A stretch of 64,000 nucleotides of DNA from Alloascoidea africana. Lineage: Eukaryota > Ascomycota > Alloascoideomycetes > Alloascoideales > Alloascoideaceae. Below are positions 54,075 to 63,170 of the stretch, in pieces (within the stretch, counting starts at the first letter, position 1; the number at the start of each line of letters is the position of its first letter). Under the pieces are notes generated by a model. The model searched no databases, was not told the DNA's origin, and saw only the letters and a program-made list of their open reading frames with translations. The stretch covers positions 186,001 to 250,000 of the forward strand of contig JAKTTT010000006.1 in NCBI GenBank assembly GCA_030581615.1. Reading direction: 5' to 3'. Position numbers and translations under genes: made by a program.

Positions 54075-55697
54075 TCAGATATAATTATTGTTATTATCAG
54101 GTTCTGCATTTTCATTTGCCTGAATCAAAGCTCTTGCAATCTCAATCTCTTCACCACCGGCGTGAACGTGTTCTTCAAACGCGCTCTCGACCTGTGGATC
54201 GACCGGGATGGATTGGTCATCTCCATCTTCGCCATCATTATTATGAGAACCATTTCTAGCATTTCTTCTCCTACCGCTACCGTCATGTCTTCTAGATCCA
54301 GAATTGTCGTTGTGACCTGATGGAGAATCATTGTGATCCTGGTCGCTACTGGCACTTCGGTAGTGATCATTATTGGATCTCTGAGCAGCCTCCACAGCCG
54401 CCAGAATTGCGCTTGTGTCGCCTGGATCCAAACCTGAAAGATCGGCACCCAAAATATTGTCATGCCCTTGGGAGTGGTGATGCTGGAGCTGCGAGGCAGC
54501 AGCAACCACCATCGATTCCACCTTGCCATCGTCTTCAAACATGTTGTGGGATGCTGGCGACCGTCTCTTGGACATGCCAGGAGGCTTGTGGTGGTGGTGA
54601 TGGTGGGGAGCGGGAGAACTCTTCAAGGTGTTCTCCCTGCAATCCTGACAGTTGCGGATGGCAAGCGCCACGGTATCCTTAATCCGTGTCCAATGGTACC
54701 GCTCCGCAATGGCGGAGGTGGTTTTGTTAATTCCGCCATGAGTGGCAAGATGAAACTCTGTTGCTATTTGCAACTGTTTTGCAGGGTCGCTGATCACCTC
54801 GCGATCTTTCAACATAAGTTTACCATTTTCCAATCGGTAGTGGGAAGCAGAAGAACGAAGCCTGGACTTTTCCTGTCGATCAGACATGGCAGGATATCTT
54901 CCTGTTTCCAAATAATAGCGGATTTTGTCAAACCTGTAGGAGCCAACGCTGGGATCAATGCTACTAACAAGTTCACGCCCGTAGATAAGTGCATCAACAG
55001 CAGATTCGTGACCCTTCAAAATGCCCGCACCCTTGAGACGGCCAATTCTCTTGAAGTTCAGGGACTCCCAGATTCTGCGAGCGGCAATGTTGGTTTCAAA
55101 GACAAGGTTGAATACGCTGTAGGTGAAGCCCAATCTGGGGGCCCAGTCCAAATAGCATTCAGCCATGGTCCTTCCAATGCCTTTACCCCTAATCCCGGCA
55201 TTTACCAAAAATCCTGCTGTGCACATATGAGAACAACGACCAGGGTAATTGGGCTTAACGTAGAAAGTGCCCAAGCATTCTTTCTCCCATTCTCTGGGAA
55301 CGACAACCTCGTGTGTTGTGGCAGACTCGCCTTCGCCAGTGGTTGCGGTAGCAGTGGTGGTGTCCTCGCTCAATGCCGTTTCGCCAATAACCATGATCGC
55401 AGCAAACGCGCCAAACCAGTAGTTTCTGAAGATGTCAATATGTAAAGTCTCGAAGAATGGGAACGTGTCTCCCTTTTCAATCTCGAGGTTCAGCTCATCG
55501 CACAGAAAGGCCTGGAGCCCAGCAGGAACCTGGCTGATATCGGTGATGGGGTAAATTGTCGCGGTCGTCTCGCCATCCTTGAGCAAGACCGTGTGTGGCT
55601 CGATGGAAGGCCTCTGGGAAGAACTGGAATAGTCCAAGCTCTGAGAAGCAGGGCCGTAGTGAGGAGGCTGGGTCGGATCGTCAAACATCGAAGGCAT
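54075..55697 (-). CDS. SPT10: Spt10-like acetyltransferase-domain transcription regulator
   Basis: A 540-residue nuclear protein. In S. cerevisiae Spt10 activates core histone genes by binding paired upstream elements. A GNAT fold covers about 50-245, with GTFYVKPNYPGRCSHMC, the acetyl-CoA loop RGKGIGRT near 170, and FETNIAARRIWESLNFKRIG. An HHCC zinc finger like that of retroviral integrases follows at about 315-353: H-x3-H in FHLATH, C-x2-C in NCQDC, with the GGINKT turn and YHWTRIK between. This finger is the known Spt10 DNA-binding domain, so it is a host domain, not a mobile element. The C-terminal third is His/Asp/Asn-rich and disordered. It shares a 444-bp promoter with NIT2. No intron. 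Confidence 0.92.
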   Translation of the reverse strand: MPSMFDDPTQPPHYGPASQSLDYSSSSQRPSIEPHTVLLKDGETTATIYPITDISQVPAGLQAFLCDELNLEIEKGDTFPFFETLHIDIFRNYWFGAFAAIMVIGETALSEDTTTATATTGEGESATTHEVVVPREWEKECLGTFYVKPNYPGRCSHMCTAGFLVNAGIRGKGIGRTMAECYLDWAPRLGFTYSVFNLVFETNIAARRIWESLNFKRIGRLKGAGILKGHESAVDALIYGRELVSSIDPSVGSYRFDKIRYYLETGRYPAMSDRQEKSRLRSSASHYRLENGKLMLKDREVISDPAKQLQIATEFHLATHGGINKTTSAIAERYHWTRIKDTVALAIRNCQDCRENTLKSSPAPHHHHHHKPPGMSKRRSPASHNMFEDDGKVESMVVAAASQLQHHHSQGHDNILGADLSGLDPGDTSAILAAVEAAQRSNNDHYRSASSDQDHNDSPSGHNDNSGSRRHDGSGRRRNARNGSHNNDGEDGDDQSIPVDPQVESAFEEHVHAGGEEIEIARALIQANENAEPDNNNNYI

Positions 55698-56141
55698 TCT
55701 GAGATGTTCCAGCGTGAAGAGCAGATTTCAGTCTGGTAGGCGGGATACGCGTGGCTTGTGTTTTTTTCCTTTGTTCACTGGGACTGCGAGGGAGGTTGGT
55801 GATGGAAATTACTCGCAGACCGAAAATTTTTGAGTGGTGGCAGACCACAAAAACAGTCCGCACGTGTGGCCGGGTAAGCACGTCCCGGCTGCTGGGTGCT
55901 CGGATGCATGCCCGGCACTTTCCTTCCGGGCAGCCGACAGCTCTTTTCGGTTGTTTGCTCGTGCTGCGGCGCAAAAATGCGTAGAGTTTCGCAGATTGCG
56001 TCACGTGCCCTGTCGGAATCGGGATCAGGATCTAGATGTGCGTTATCTGGACACCCGGGGGAGTACGAAGGGAACCCAACCTCTTCAGCAAAGAGGCCCC
56101 TGATCAGTGAATACTAATACTTTCCTTGCGCCTGTTTCACA
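55698..56141. promoter_or_regulatory. SPT10/NIT2 divergent promoter with E-boxes and a Reb1-type site
   Basis: This 444-bp interval is GC-richer than most gaps. CACGTG at 55861-55866 is followed five bases later by CGGGTAA (55871-55877), and a second CACGTG is at 56002-56007 (TCACGTG). Cbf1-type plus Reb1-type sites are typical of nucleosome-free divergent promoters in yeasts. Several short frames cross it, none convincing. Confidence 0.5.
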
Positions 56142-57005
56142 ATGGTTCTAGTTGCCGCCGGCCAGCTGACCTCGACCTCGGATCTTTTCCACAATCTAAG
56201 TGCTGTGAGTCTGCTCATCACACAGACAGTCGCTGCGAAAGCGCGGGTCCTATTTCTACCAGAGGCTACCGATTACATTGCCGGGAGTGCGGAGGAAAGC
56301 CTTTCGCTGGTTCACTCGGTTGAGCAAGGTCCTCTGATAACAGGCATCCAGAGCAGGTTAATTGACCTCAAGGATAACTCTGGTTATCTCCTTGATGTCG
56401 TTGTTGGAATCCATGAGCCCACAGAGGGTGGTAAAAGAGTCAAAAATACTCTTCTCTACATAGATTCAAACGGTGTAATCTCCAAACGATATCAGAAAAT
56501 ACACCTTTTCGATGTGGATGTTGCAAATGGACCCATTTTACGAGAATCAAACAGTGTTGAACCAGGAAATGAACTTCTTCCGCCCTTTCATACCCCAGCA
56601 GGCAAATTAGGGTTGGCGATCTGCTATGATCTGAGATTTCCAGAGTTGGCACTAAGGCTTAGATCCCAGGGGGCGGAGATCATTACTTTCCCATCTGCCT
56701 TCACGGTCAGAACGGGCCAGGCCCATTGGGAGTTGCTCGCAAGAGCAAGAGCAGTGGATACACAAAGCTATGTCATCATGCCTGCTCAGGTTGGCACTCA
56801 CGATGATAATGGGAAGCGGGTGAGCTATGGTCATGCGCTGATTGTAGATCCTTGGGGCTCAGTTGTTGCACAATGTAGCGATATCAATGTTGACGAGCCC
56901 AGGTTGGCTGTTGCTGAGATTGATCTGGAGTTGTTACAAAATGTAAGGAAAAATATGCCACTATGGGAGCAGCGCAGGCCCGATGTTTTTGGTTATGAAG
57001 TATGA
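56142..57005 (+). CDS. NIT2: Deaminated glutathione amidase, Nit2 (nitrilase superfamily)
   Basis: A 287-residue carbon-nitrogen hydrolase. Yeast Nit2 and mammalian Nit1 hydrolyse deaminated glutathione, a metabolite-repair step. The catalytic triad is intact: E41 in FLPEATDY, K119 in RYQKIHLFDVD, and C161 in AICYDLRFPEL. Further signatures are PFHTPAGKLG, FTVRTGQAHWELLARARAVD and YGHALIVDPWG. Length and order match the Nit branch rather than plant nitrilases. The ATG at 56142 gives MVLVAAGQLTST, the expected start of the fold. Confidence 0.95.
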   Translation: MVLVAAGQLTSTSDLFHNLSAVSLLITQTVAAKARVLFLPEATDYIAGSAEESLSLVHSVEQGPLITGIQSRLIDLKDNSGYLLDVVVGIHEPTEGGKRVKNTLLYIDSNGVISKRYQKIHLFDVDVANGPILRESNSVEPGNELLPPFHTPAGKLGLAICYDLRFPELALRLRSQGAEIITFPSAFTVRTGQAHWELLARARAVDTQSYVIMPAQVGTHDDNGKRVSYGHALIVDPWGSVVAQCSDINVDEPRLAVAEIDLELLQNVRKNMPLWEQRRPDVFGYEV

Positions 57006-57417
57006 GTAGAGCGTTGGATTAGTACTTGTTCATAGATCAGACATTCGTAACAATTATTACCAAATATCGAAAATTTATTCATTTGCCGATCCATTCTCCA
57101 AATTCAGAGTAATAATGCTTTGCTCAAGTTGGGATGATTTAGCAATGAATATTGTAACCAATGTAGACAATATGACATATACGTTTCCTATAAACCCCCA
57201 GACTGGTGACCTTTTGAATAAAATGTATATCATAAATTTATATTGATAAGTGGGAAAACAATAACTAATAAACAAAGCTGAATAAAGTGCACTTTGCATC
57301 AATGGGTCAAAAAAAAAAAACACAAACTGGAAAGCATTCAACATTATTATCATTTGCTTTAAAACTTCTTTAGTAGAGTAACATTACTTACATCCATCTA
57401 TAAATCGAGTAAATGTT
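57006..57417. other. Convergent 3' region between NIT2 and the kinase gene
   Basis: About 410 bp of AT-rich DNA with an A-run near 57310-57320. No gene or RNA recognised. Confidence 0.45.
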
Positions 57418-59671
57418 TCATTTGTTGGTACCACTTCCCGCACTTGTTTCTGATTTTATCTTTGACGTGGTCGTTTCATTCATGACTTTGCCATGGTTCT
57501 GGTCTGGCAGAACTTTTGGGTCAATTGTATCATTTGATCCTACCTTTGTAGAATCGTTCGTTGAAACACTATGCTTGTTCTCGGTTTCATTCCCAGCAGA
57601 GTGATCATCTTTCTTCTCTTCTGTTTTTCCTTCTTTCTCATTCGACTTGTTAACTTCATTCTCGTGTTCCTTCTTTCTCCTTTCATGCTCTTTCTTCTCT
57701 GCGTTTATCCTCGCAACGTCTGCTTCTGTAACCAGTATATGTTTATGATTGCCGGCAGGAACAAATTCTCCATTCTTATCAACTGTACACATTTCTAAAG
57801 ATTTTACCCATTCATCTTTGAATATATCCTCTATAGTAGCACGCTTTTTCGGGTCTAATGTTAACATTTTCCCAATTATGGCTCTGGAGGCCGATGGCAG
57901 TAGACGTAACAGCCTATTCGGGCCATAAACTGGCCTGTTGGAACTGTGGTGACGGTGATGGTGGTGACCCTTATGACTTTCGGAATTATCATTATGAGAA
58001 CCATTCTCCTCGGGAGATTTCTCTTTATGGGAAACGTTTTCCGATCCCTCGGCCGTTGACTTTTTCTCATTGAGCTCTTCAGCAGCTTCAGGAGAAGTGC
58101 AGAATAATCTGAATGAGTTGTCACTCATCTTGGGTACCTTCCAAGGAAATCGTATCAGAGTCATACAACAAAACATTATCGCACAAGACCAGATATCAGT
58201 TAATTGAGGGTTGTAGTTTACATTTGGAACCAAAACTTCAGGAGCCAAATACGGATCTGACCCAACAACACCATGACACAACAATGGTGTGCTTGATTTT
58301 GAGTACTTGAAAACAGTAGATGAGCCAAAATCGATAAGCTTGAGTATACCATCTTTTGTAACAACGCAGTTGTCGAGTTTCAAATCACGATGTGCAAGTC
58401 CAACAGAATGGAGGTATCTGACTCCATTCATAATCTGTTTAAAATAGCATCCAATTTCAGAGCGGCTCATCAACCCGGACATTACAATAGTGAAAAAATC
58501 ATAGGGTGCAAACTCCATCACTTCAAAATATCTATTACCCTCATGTATGATGTCAACGGTTTCAATCACATTTGTATGGCGCAAAGTAGAGCCTATACAA
58601 AACTCAGCATTGACTTTTCTAAAATAGTTCCGCTCACTTTCATTTGCATGCCTTGGTCTGAACTCTTTCACCGCAAACTTTTTTTTGTCCGTCTGTCGCG
58701 TGATAATGAAGACGGAACCGCCAGCTCCGCTACCCAATATTTTCCCTAGTTCTCCATACTTTTCCTTCAGATCCCTTTGAGTATGCAACAACTTGTTCAA
58801 AGCATGTTGTGATTTCTTTGAAGTTAATGCTTCACCAGGAGTCATTCCTCCCAGATTTAAAACGCTTTCAGAAACTGGTGCGGTTGTCTCATCTGTCTCA
58901 TCCTCGATTTCTGTGTGAAGCAAATTGTTATCCAGTCGTCTTGTAGGCTTGAAAAATCGCTTTAATTCGTTAACCCCACTTTTGTGCTCAGAATCCGAGT
59001 CTCCATGGTTATCACGGCTCCTGTGTCCAAACAAATGGTGACGGTGATGATGATGTCCATCTCCGGCATGGTGGTGGTGATGATGTCCAAAACCAAGGAA
59101 GCCTGATTTTTTCTTTTCTGGATGCGAAGATTTCTTCTCGTGTGAATGATTAGAGTTGGATCTATCATGTATGCTATCCTTCTGTTCCGGTGAGGGAGTC
59201 CGGGGGGTGGTGACGCCCCCACTTATGATCGAAGACGCCGACGTTGGACCAGATCCATCTACTGGAGAGTGCTAGGTGATAATGTTAATATAGAGCGTTA
59301 TAGATAGTTTCACAATTAAACAAAACCTCTAGCCTTACGATTTCAACATTGGTGTTCTCTGTAACATTTGAGTCGCCTCTGTCTCTACTGGAAGTGTTTG
59401 TGATTGAAGTTGAAGGACTCAAGAGTGTTTTAGGGGTCGCAGCTCCAGATCTGGTACCAGATTTGGAAGCATTATCGGACTTTGGAGATGCAGTATGGCC
59501 CGTATTGCTATGCTTAAGCAAATCATTAAGGCTAACCCTGCTCGTTTGTGAGACCAGCTCGTTGACGCTAGTGTGAGAACTGGTCCGTGAACTGGAAGCA
59601 AATAGAAATTTTCCAAGTGATCGGTGTTTTTTCTTATCACCGCCCGAATTGGCAGTGGATGTGGACGGCAT
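57418..59671 (-). CDS. Hal4(Sat4)/Hal5-type protein kinase, two exons
   Basis: Predicted 728-residue Ser/Thr kinase of the yeast Npr1/Hal family. Hal4 and Hal5 stabilise Trk1/Trk2 at the membrane and confer salt tolerance. Exon 1 (59339-59671) encodes a Ser/Thr-rich 111-residue leader. The intron 59272-59338 has GTAAGG and ACCTAG; exon 2 is 57418-59271. A His-rich patch (GHHHHHHAGDGHHHH) lies near 165-190. The kinase domain starts about 282: glycine loop GSGAGGSV, K313 in FAVKEF, catalytic D407 in HRDLKLDN and D425 in DFG, then GSDPYLAPEV. The stretches FCIGSTLRH, EVMEFAPYDFFTIVMSG and FCCMTLIRFPWK are specific to this subfamily. The kinase domain is interrupted by an acidic, His-containing insert (GHHHHRHHSS). 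The C-terminus is a Lys/Glu-rich tail. Confidence 0.92.
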
Positions 59672-59876
59672 GATGGCTAAGGGTTAAAATAAGCGTTGTG
59701 GACCAACAATGGAAGAGGTGGAAAAGGAGAGTGGAAAAAATGATAGGACACCCCTGCCGCTCGCTTGCTGTAAAACGTGGTACGAGAGATACGAGGACGT
59801 TTGGGAAACAATTACGAGCGCTTGCACGGATCGCACGGCTCAGCTCAGTTTTTTTTGACCCGGGCAGAGTAGGTGC

Positions 59877-59883
59877 CGGGTAA
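59877..59883 (-). promoter_or_regulatory. CGGGTAA (TTACCCG), Reb1-type site before the kinase gene
   Basis: CGGGTAA about 206 bp upstream of the kinase ATG, a normal distance for a Reb1-type site. It is preceded by GACCCGGGC at 59858-59865. Confidence 0.45.
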
Positions 59884-61635
59884 CGAGGCTTGCCTAGGAG
59901 ATGGTGGCAGGGTTTCATCTAAATTGAACCTAGAAAGATGGAAATCTTAAACAGTTGTGTATTCTTGGAGGAGGTTGAGTCCGTGTTTGTCAGTTATCCG
60001 ATGTTTTCGTACGCGGAAAGCTTGGCAATGTGTTGTGCAGAGTTTTTGAGCTTTAAATGCTTGGAATTGTACGTCTATGTATCACTGGCTCTTCCTCCTC
60101 CTCTCTACCAGATGGTTTTCTCAGCGGGGTGTTTGACTTTCTAGAATTGCGGGCATAGTCTGTTGAGGTATTTGTAAATGTGCCTGTTAGCCCCAAAAAA
60201 GGTTCCAGTGTTTTTAATCTTTCTTCAGCCTTGTTTTTGGTGATGTAAGGATTGTATATTAAACAATCACAACCGTATCAATATTTGGTCCCCTACTTTT
60301 AGGAAACTATATAGAGGTCATGGTTGGGAAGCCAAACAAGCTGTTGTGTATGACTTGGAAAACAAAGGGTGGATTAAACCAGTGAATCTAACAACTTTAT
60401 AGTTTGCTTTAAAGGTTCAAGGTGTGGCCTTTGAAGGTCCTTTCTGGGCGGTCTTGATAGATACCTTTGAAAGTCGAACGCTGATTTATGTTTACGCGTA
60501 GCTTTGCTAACAATTAAAAGATTTAGTTATACGGGTTATTGACTACTTTTTGTAACTGAACTATACAACTACTGATTTATGAAGACTATCGTAATAATCT
60601 CAGCACCGATTTACAAAATGATTTTCTGGATGAGCTTTTCTCGAAAAGAAGAAAACAGTTTGCAAAGTATTCATCTCATTGTAGCAAGATCCACTCAAAG
60701 AACTTAGATGCTCACCGATTCTCTACGCAGATATAATGTACTTATTAAAAGATATCTGTCTACTGTTGCTTGAATGACATTCATACGGCCTTTAAAATTG
60801 CTTTCTTTGGGACTGATGATTTAAGAGTTCGTTTTTTCTGCGATCTGGCTCCTCAAGGCCTCATTCATCATCATCTACAATACCTCTTTATCGGGATGTG
60901 TGATTTGGAAGGATAACAAGAGAATTAAACCAGAATTTTGATCCGTTTATATTCAAACGAGCAACATTATCGCCAAGGCCTGTGTCTAAAGTCTCAAAAT
61001 TTTACAGACAACTACAATCGTTACAACTTCGCCACATTAAGCCCTTGGCGACTATATTGCTTTATCTAGGTTGCTCGATCGGAGCGGGGCGAGAGATCAA
61101 TCTGCACGGCTCGTTTGAAGGGTTTTTCATAAGAACTGAAGGCTTTCAACCAACATCAATTGTGAATCTTTTACAGACTGTGATCTATCAAGTTAATGAC
61201 AGCATGATTCTAAGGAAGCTAAGTAATGGATGGGATTATATGTCTGAACTAGTCGTGTTTAATATTGACTCCATGCTGTTCCCATAGGCCATCTTTGAAA
61301 CCAGCCGATATCTCCTTCTCGAATGTTGAAATTAAGCGTTCTGGAGCGGTTAGGAAAAACAGGGCAAATATGCATATTTTTGAATCCGAATTCCAGAGAA
61401 AACTCGGGCGTATCTTCTACAGTAATCGTGTGGCTATTGATTTCTTCGTACGATCAACTACACAATCGCGACGCAGGACCGTGCAACAGCCAATACAGTG
61501 ATCTAGCATCAAGGGGCTGAAACAAAATGGCATACTAATCACGAGCTGTGGGCATCAATCGATTACGACCTGTAAGGCTGAAGAAGATTTAAAAGAAGAG
61601 AGGCAATTCACAAGAGGCTTTTGGGAAATGATACA

Positions 61636-61696
61636 GCCGCAGCGCACCGCCGCCTTTAGTTACCTCGGAAAACGAGGCGTAGGTTTTCAGCGGCAG
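61636..61696. other. GC-rich nested inverted repeat
   Basis: Outer arms GCCGC (61649-61653) and GCGGC (61690-61694) enclose CCTCG (61663-61667), loop GAAAA, CGAGG (61673-61677). The run CCGCAGCGCACCGCCGCC lies just upstream of the inner hairpin. The island stands out from AT-rich surroundings and could be a structured RNA or a cluster of CGG-type zinc-cluster sites. Confidence 0.4.
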
Positions 61697-63170
61697 TAGA
61701 ACAGGAGAGCAGTTGGTTATTTTATTTAGATCCAGTGTCTTTGCATTGGTAAATCATGTTTGTACTCCAAGGACGCAAATATTGCGTAGTCACTTCTATT
61801 AATCTTTCAGCGTATCTCGGCATAGTCGCCTGGATCAATACAAAAATTATTTTTCGTTGTATGAAGGTAGACATATGATTTTTCTTTTTTCAAATCTCAT
61901 ACGCTAATCTGCGATCTATATGGAGGCAGAGCGATCGATTATGTTCAAACTGAGTAGTATATGAAACTAAGACATAGGTAGAACCTATACTCCAATAATC
62001 AATTTGATCATGAGAATTAGTTCGGCCCTTGTCTTCGGAATTGGACTCCAGAAATTTTCATTATTTACTTTGAAAATATCTAGCAAATTATTTTCTATCT
62101 GTGAGATCATTAGGGTGACCATAAACACTTATAAAACAAACTGGGTATAACCTATCCCACTAACCATATTAAGGAGAGCGTATTCTGTATTTTGAGAATT
62201 TAGGGAAAGATTGACACAAATTACCAGAATTTAGTTAAAGACAACCAGTTTCATCCAAATTTTATAAGAAACATTAGGAACTCATAGGAGAACTATAATT
62301 TAGAAGCATTAATACACATTCGCTCGTATGGTCAGCTGGATCAAGTATTTCCACTGGTGTTCCTCCCTCGTTTTCGGAAGGAGAATTTATCTGTTTTGGA
62401 AGACCAATTGAGAATACTATTGTTCAAAAAGATGATATTTCCCAATTGTGGTTGACTATCGGCAAAGTTTCCGGCAAAGCGGCAATAACGAATTGAAAAT
62501 GGCTCCGGTCAGCATGTGATGGTTGCCTTCTCCAGATGTGTTATGCTTTATAATTCCAACCAGTTATTATAAGAGGAATATGTTGGGCCGTTGGTTCGGA
62601 ATTGACGGTCATATCTGAGAACATGAGGGAAAATCATTGGCAGTAATCTTTGTTTGCTTACGCTCTCATCGCTAAGCGGAGTAAAATCGACTGTCTTAAT
62701 GAGTGTTGAATTGGAAAGCTTCAATTGCATCTTATGGACTCCTGGAAAAACTGTTAAGCTACGTCACAGTTCGAGTATTATTTCATCCAGGTCACGACCA
62801 TGAACGGTTTTACATTCTGTCTCCAATAAGACTTATCTCACAATCAATACCCAGAATGTTATCATTCTTTACAATGGATTGATCAGAAGAAGCTAGATAT
62901 ATACGAGTTTCATTGAACAAAACCAATCCAAGAAAAGCTATTCATAAGCTGCCCAAGACATTTAGTTAACTAGACTATTCAAAACAGTTTTCTCATTGAC
63001 TTTACGTTAGCTATGAGTACCCAGAGGGGCCTTCTTCATGCTCAAGTCAAACGGAGGTTACAAGACTTGAGTATACTGTACATTATTAGCAATATATGAA
63101 TTGATAATTCTAAAAAATAATAGAAAACAATCAAAAATTGCATTAAGAATAGAAAATAGTGTCATTCTTG

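Larger units (their letters stand above)
59672..63170. other. 3.5 kb gene-poor region
   Basis: Left end is the promoter of the kinase gene, with CGGGTAA at 59877-59883. A GC-rich hairpin island lies at 61636-61696. A 68-codon ATG frame (59938-60144) and a 101-codon GTG-started frame (60982-61287) have no recognisable features. No RNA gene or repeat family was seen. The right end is the 3' flank of the GPI protein gene. Confidence 0.5.

Noticed and set aside
54640-54760. Integrase-like HHCC finger as a sign of a retroelement
   Set aside because: It is the normal DNA-binding domain of Spt10, in frame behind a GNAT domain. No polymerase, protease or terminal repeats are nearby.
54462-55445. 327-codon frame antisense to SPT10
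   Set aside because: It mirrors the conserved GNAT and zinc-finger coding sequence on the other strand, so it is a shadow.
60982-61287. 101-codon frame in the right-hand gene desert
   Set aside because: It begins with GTG, has no family features, and the nearest ATG would leave little of it.
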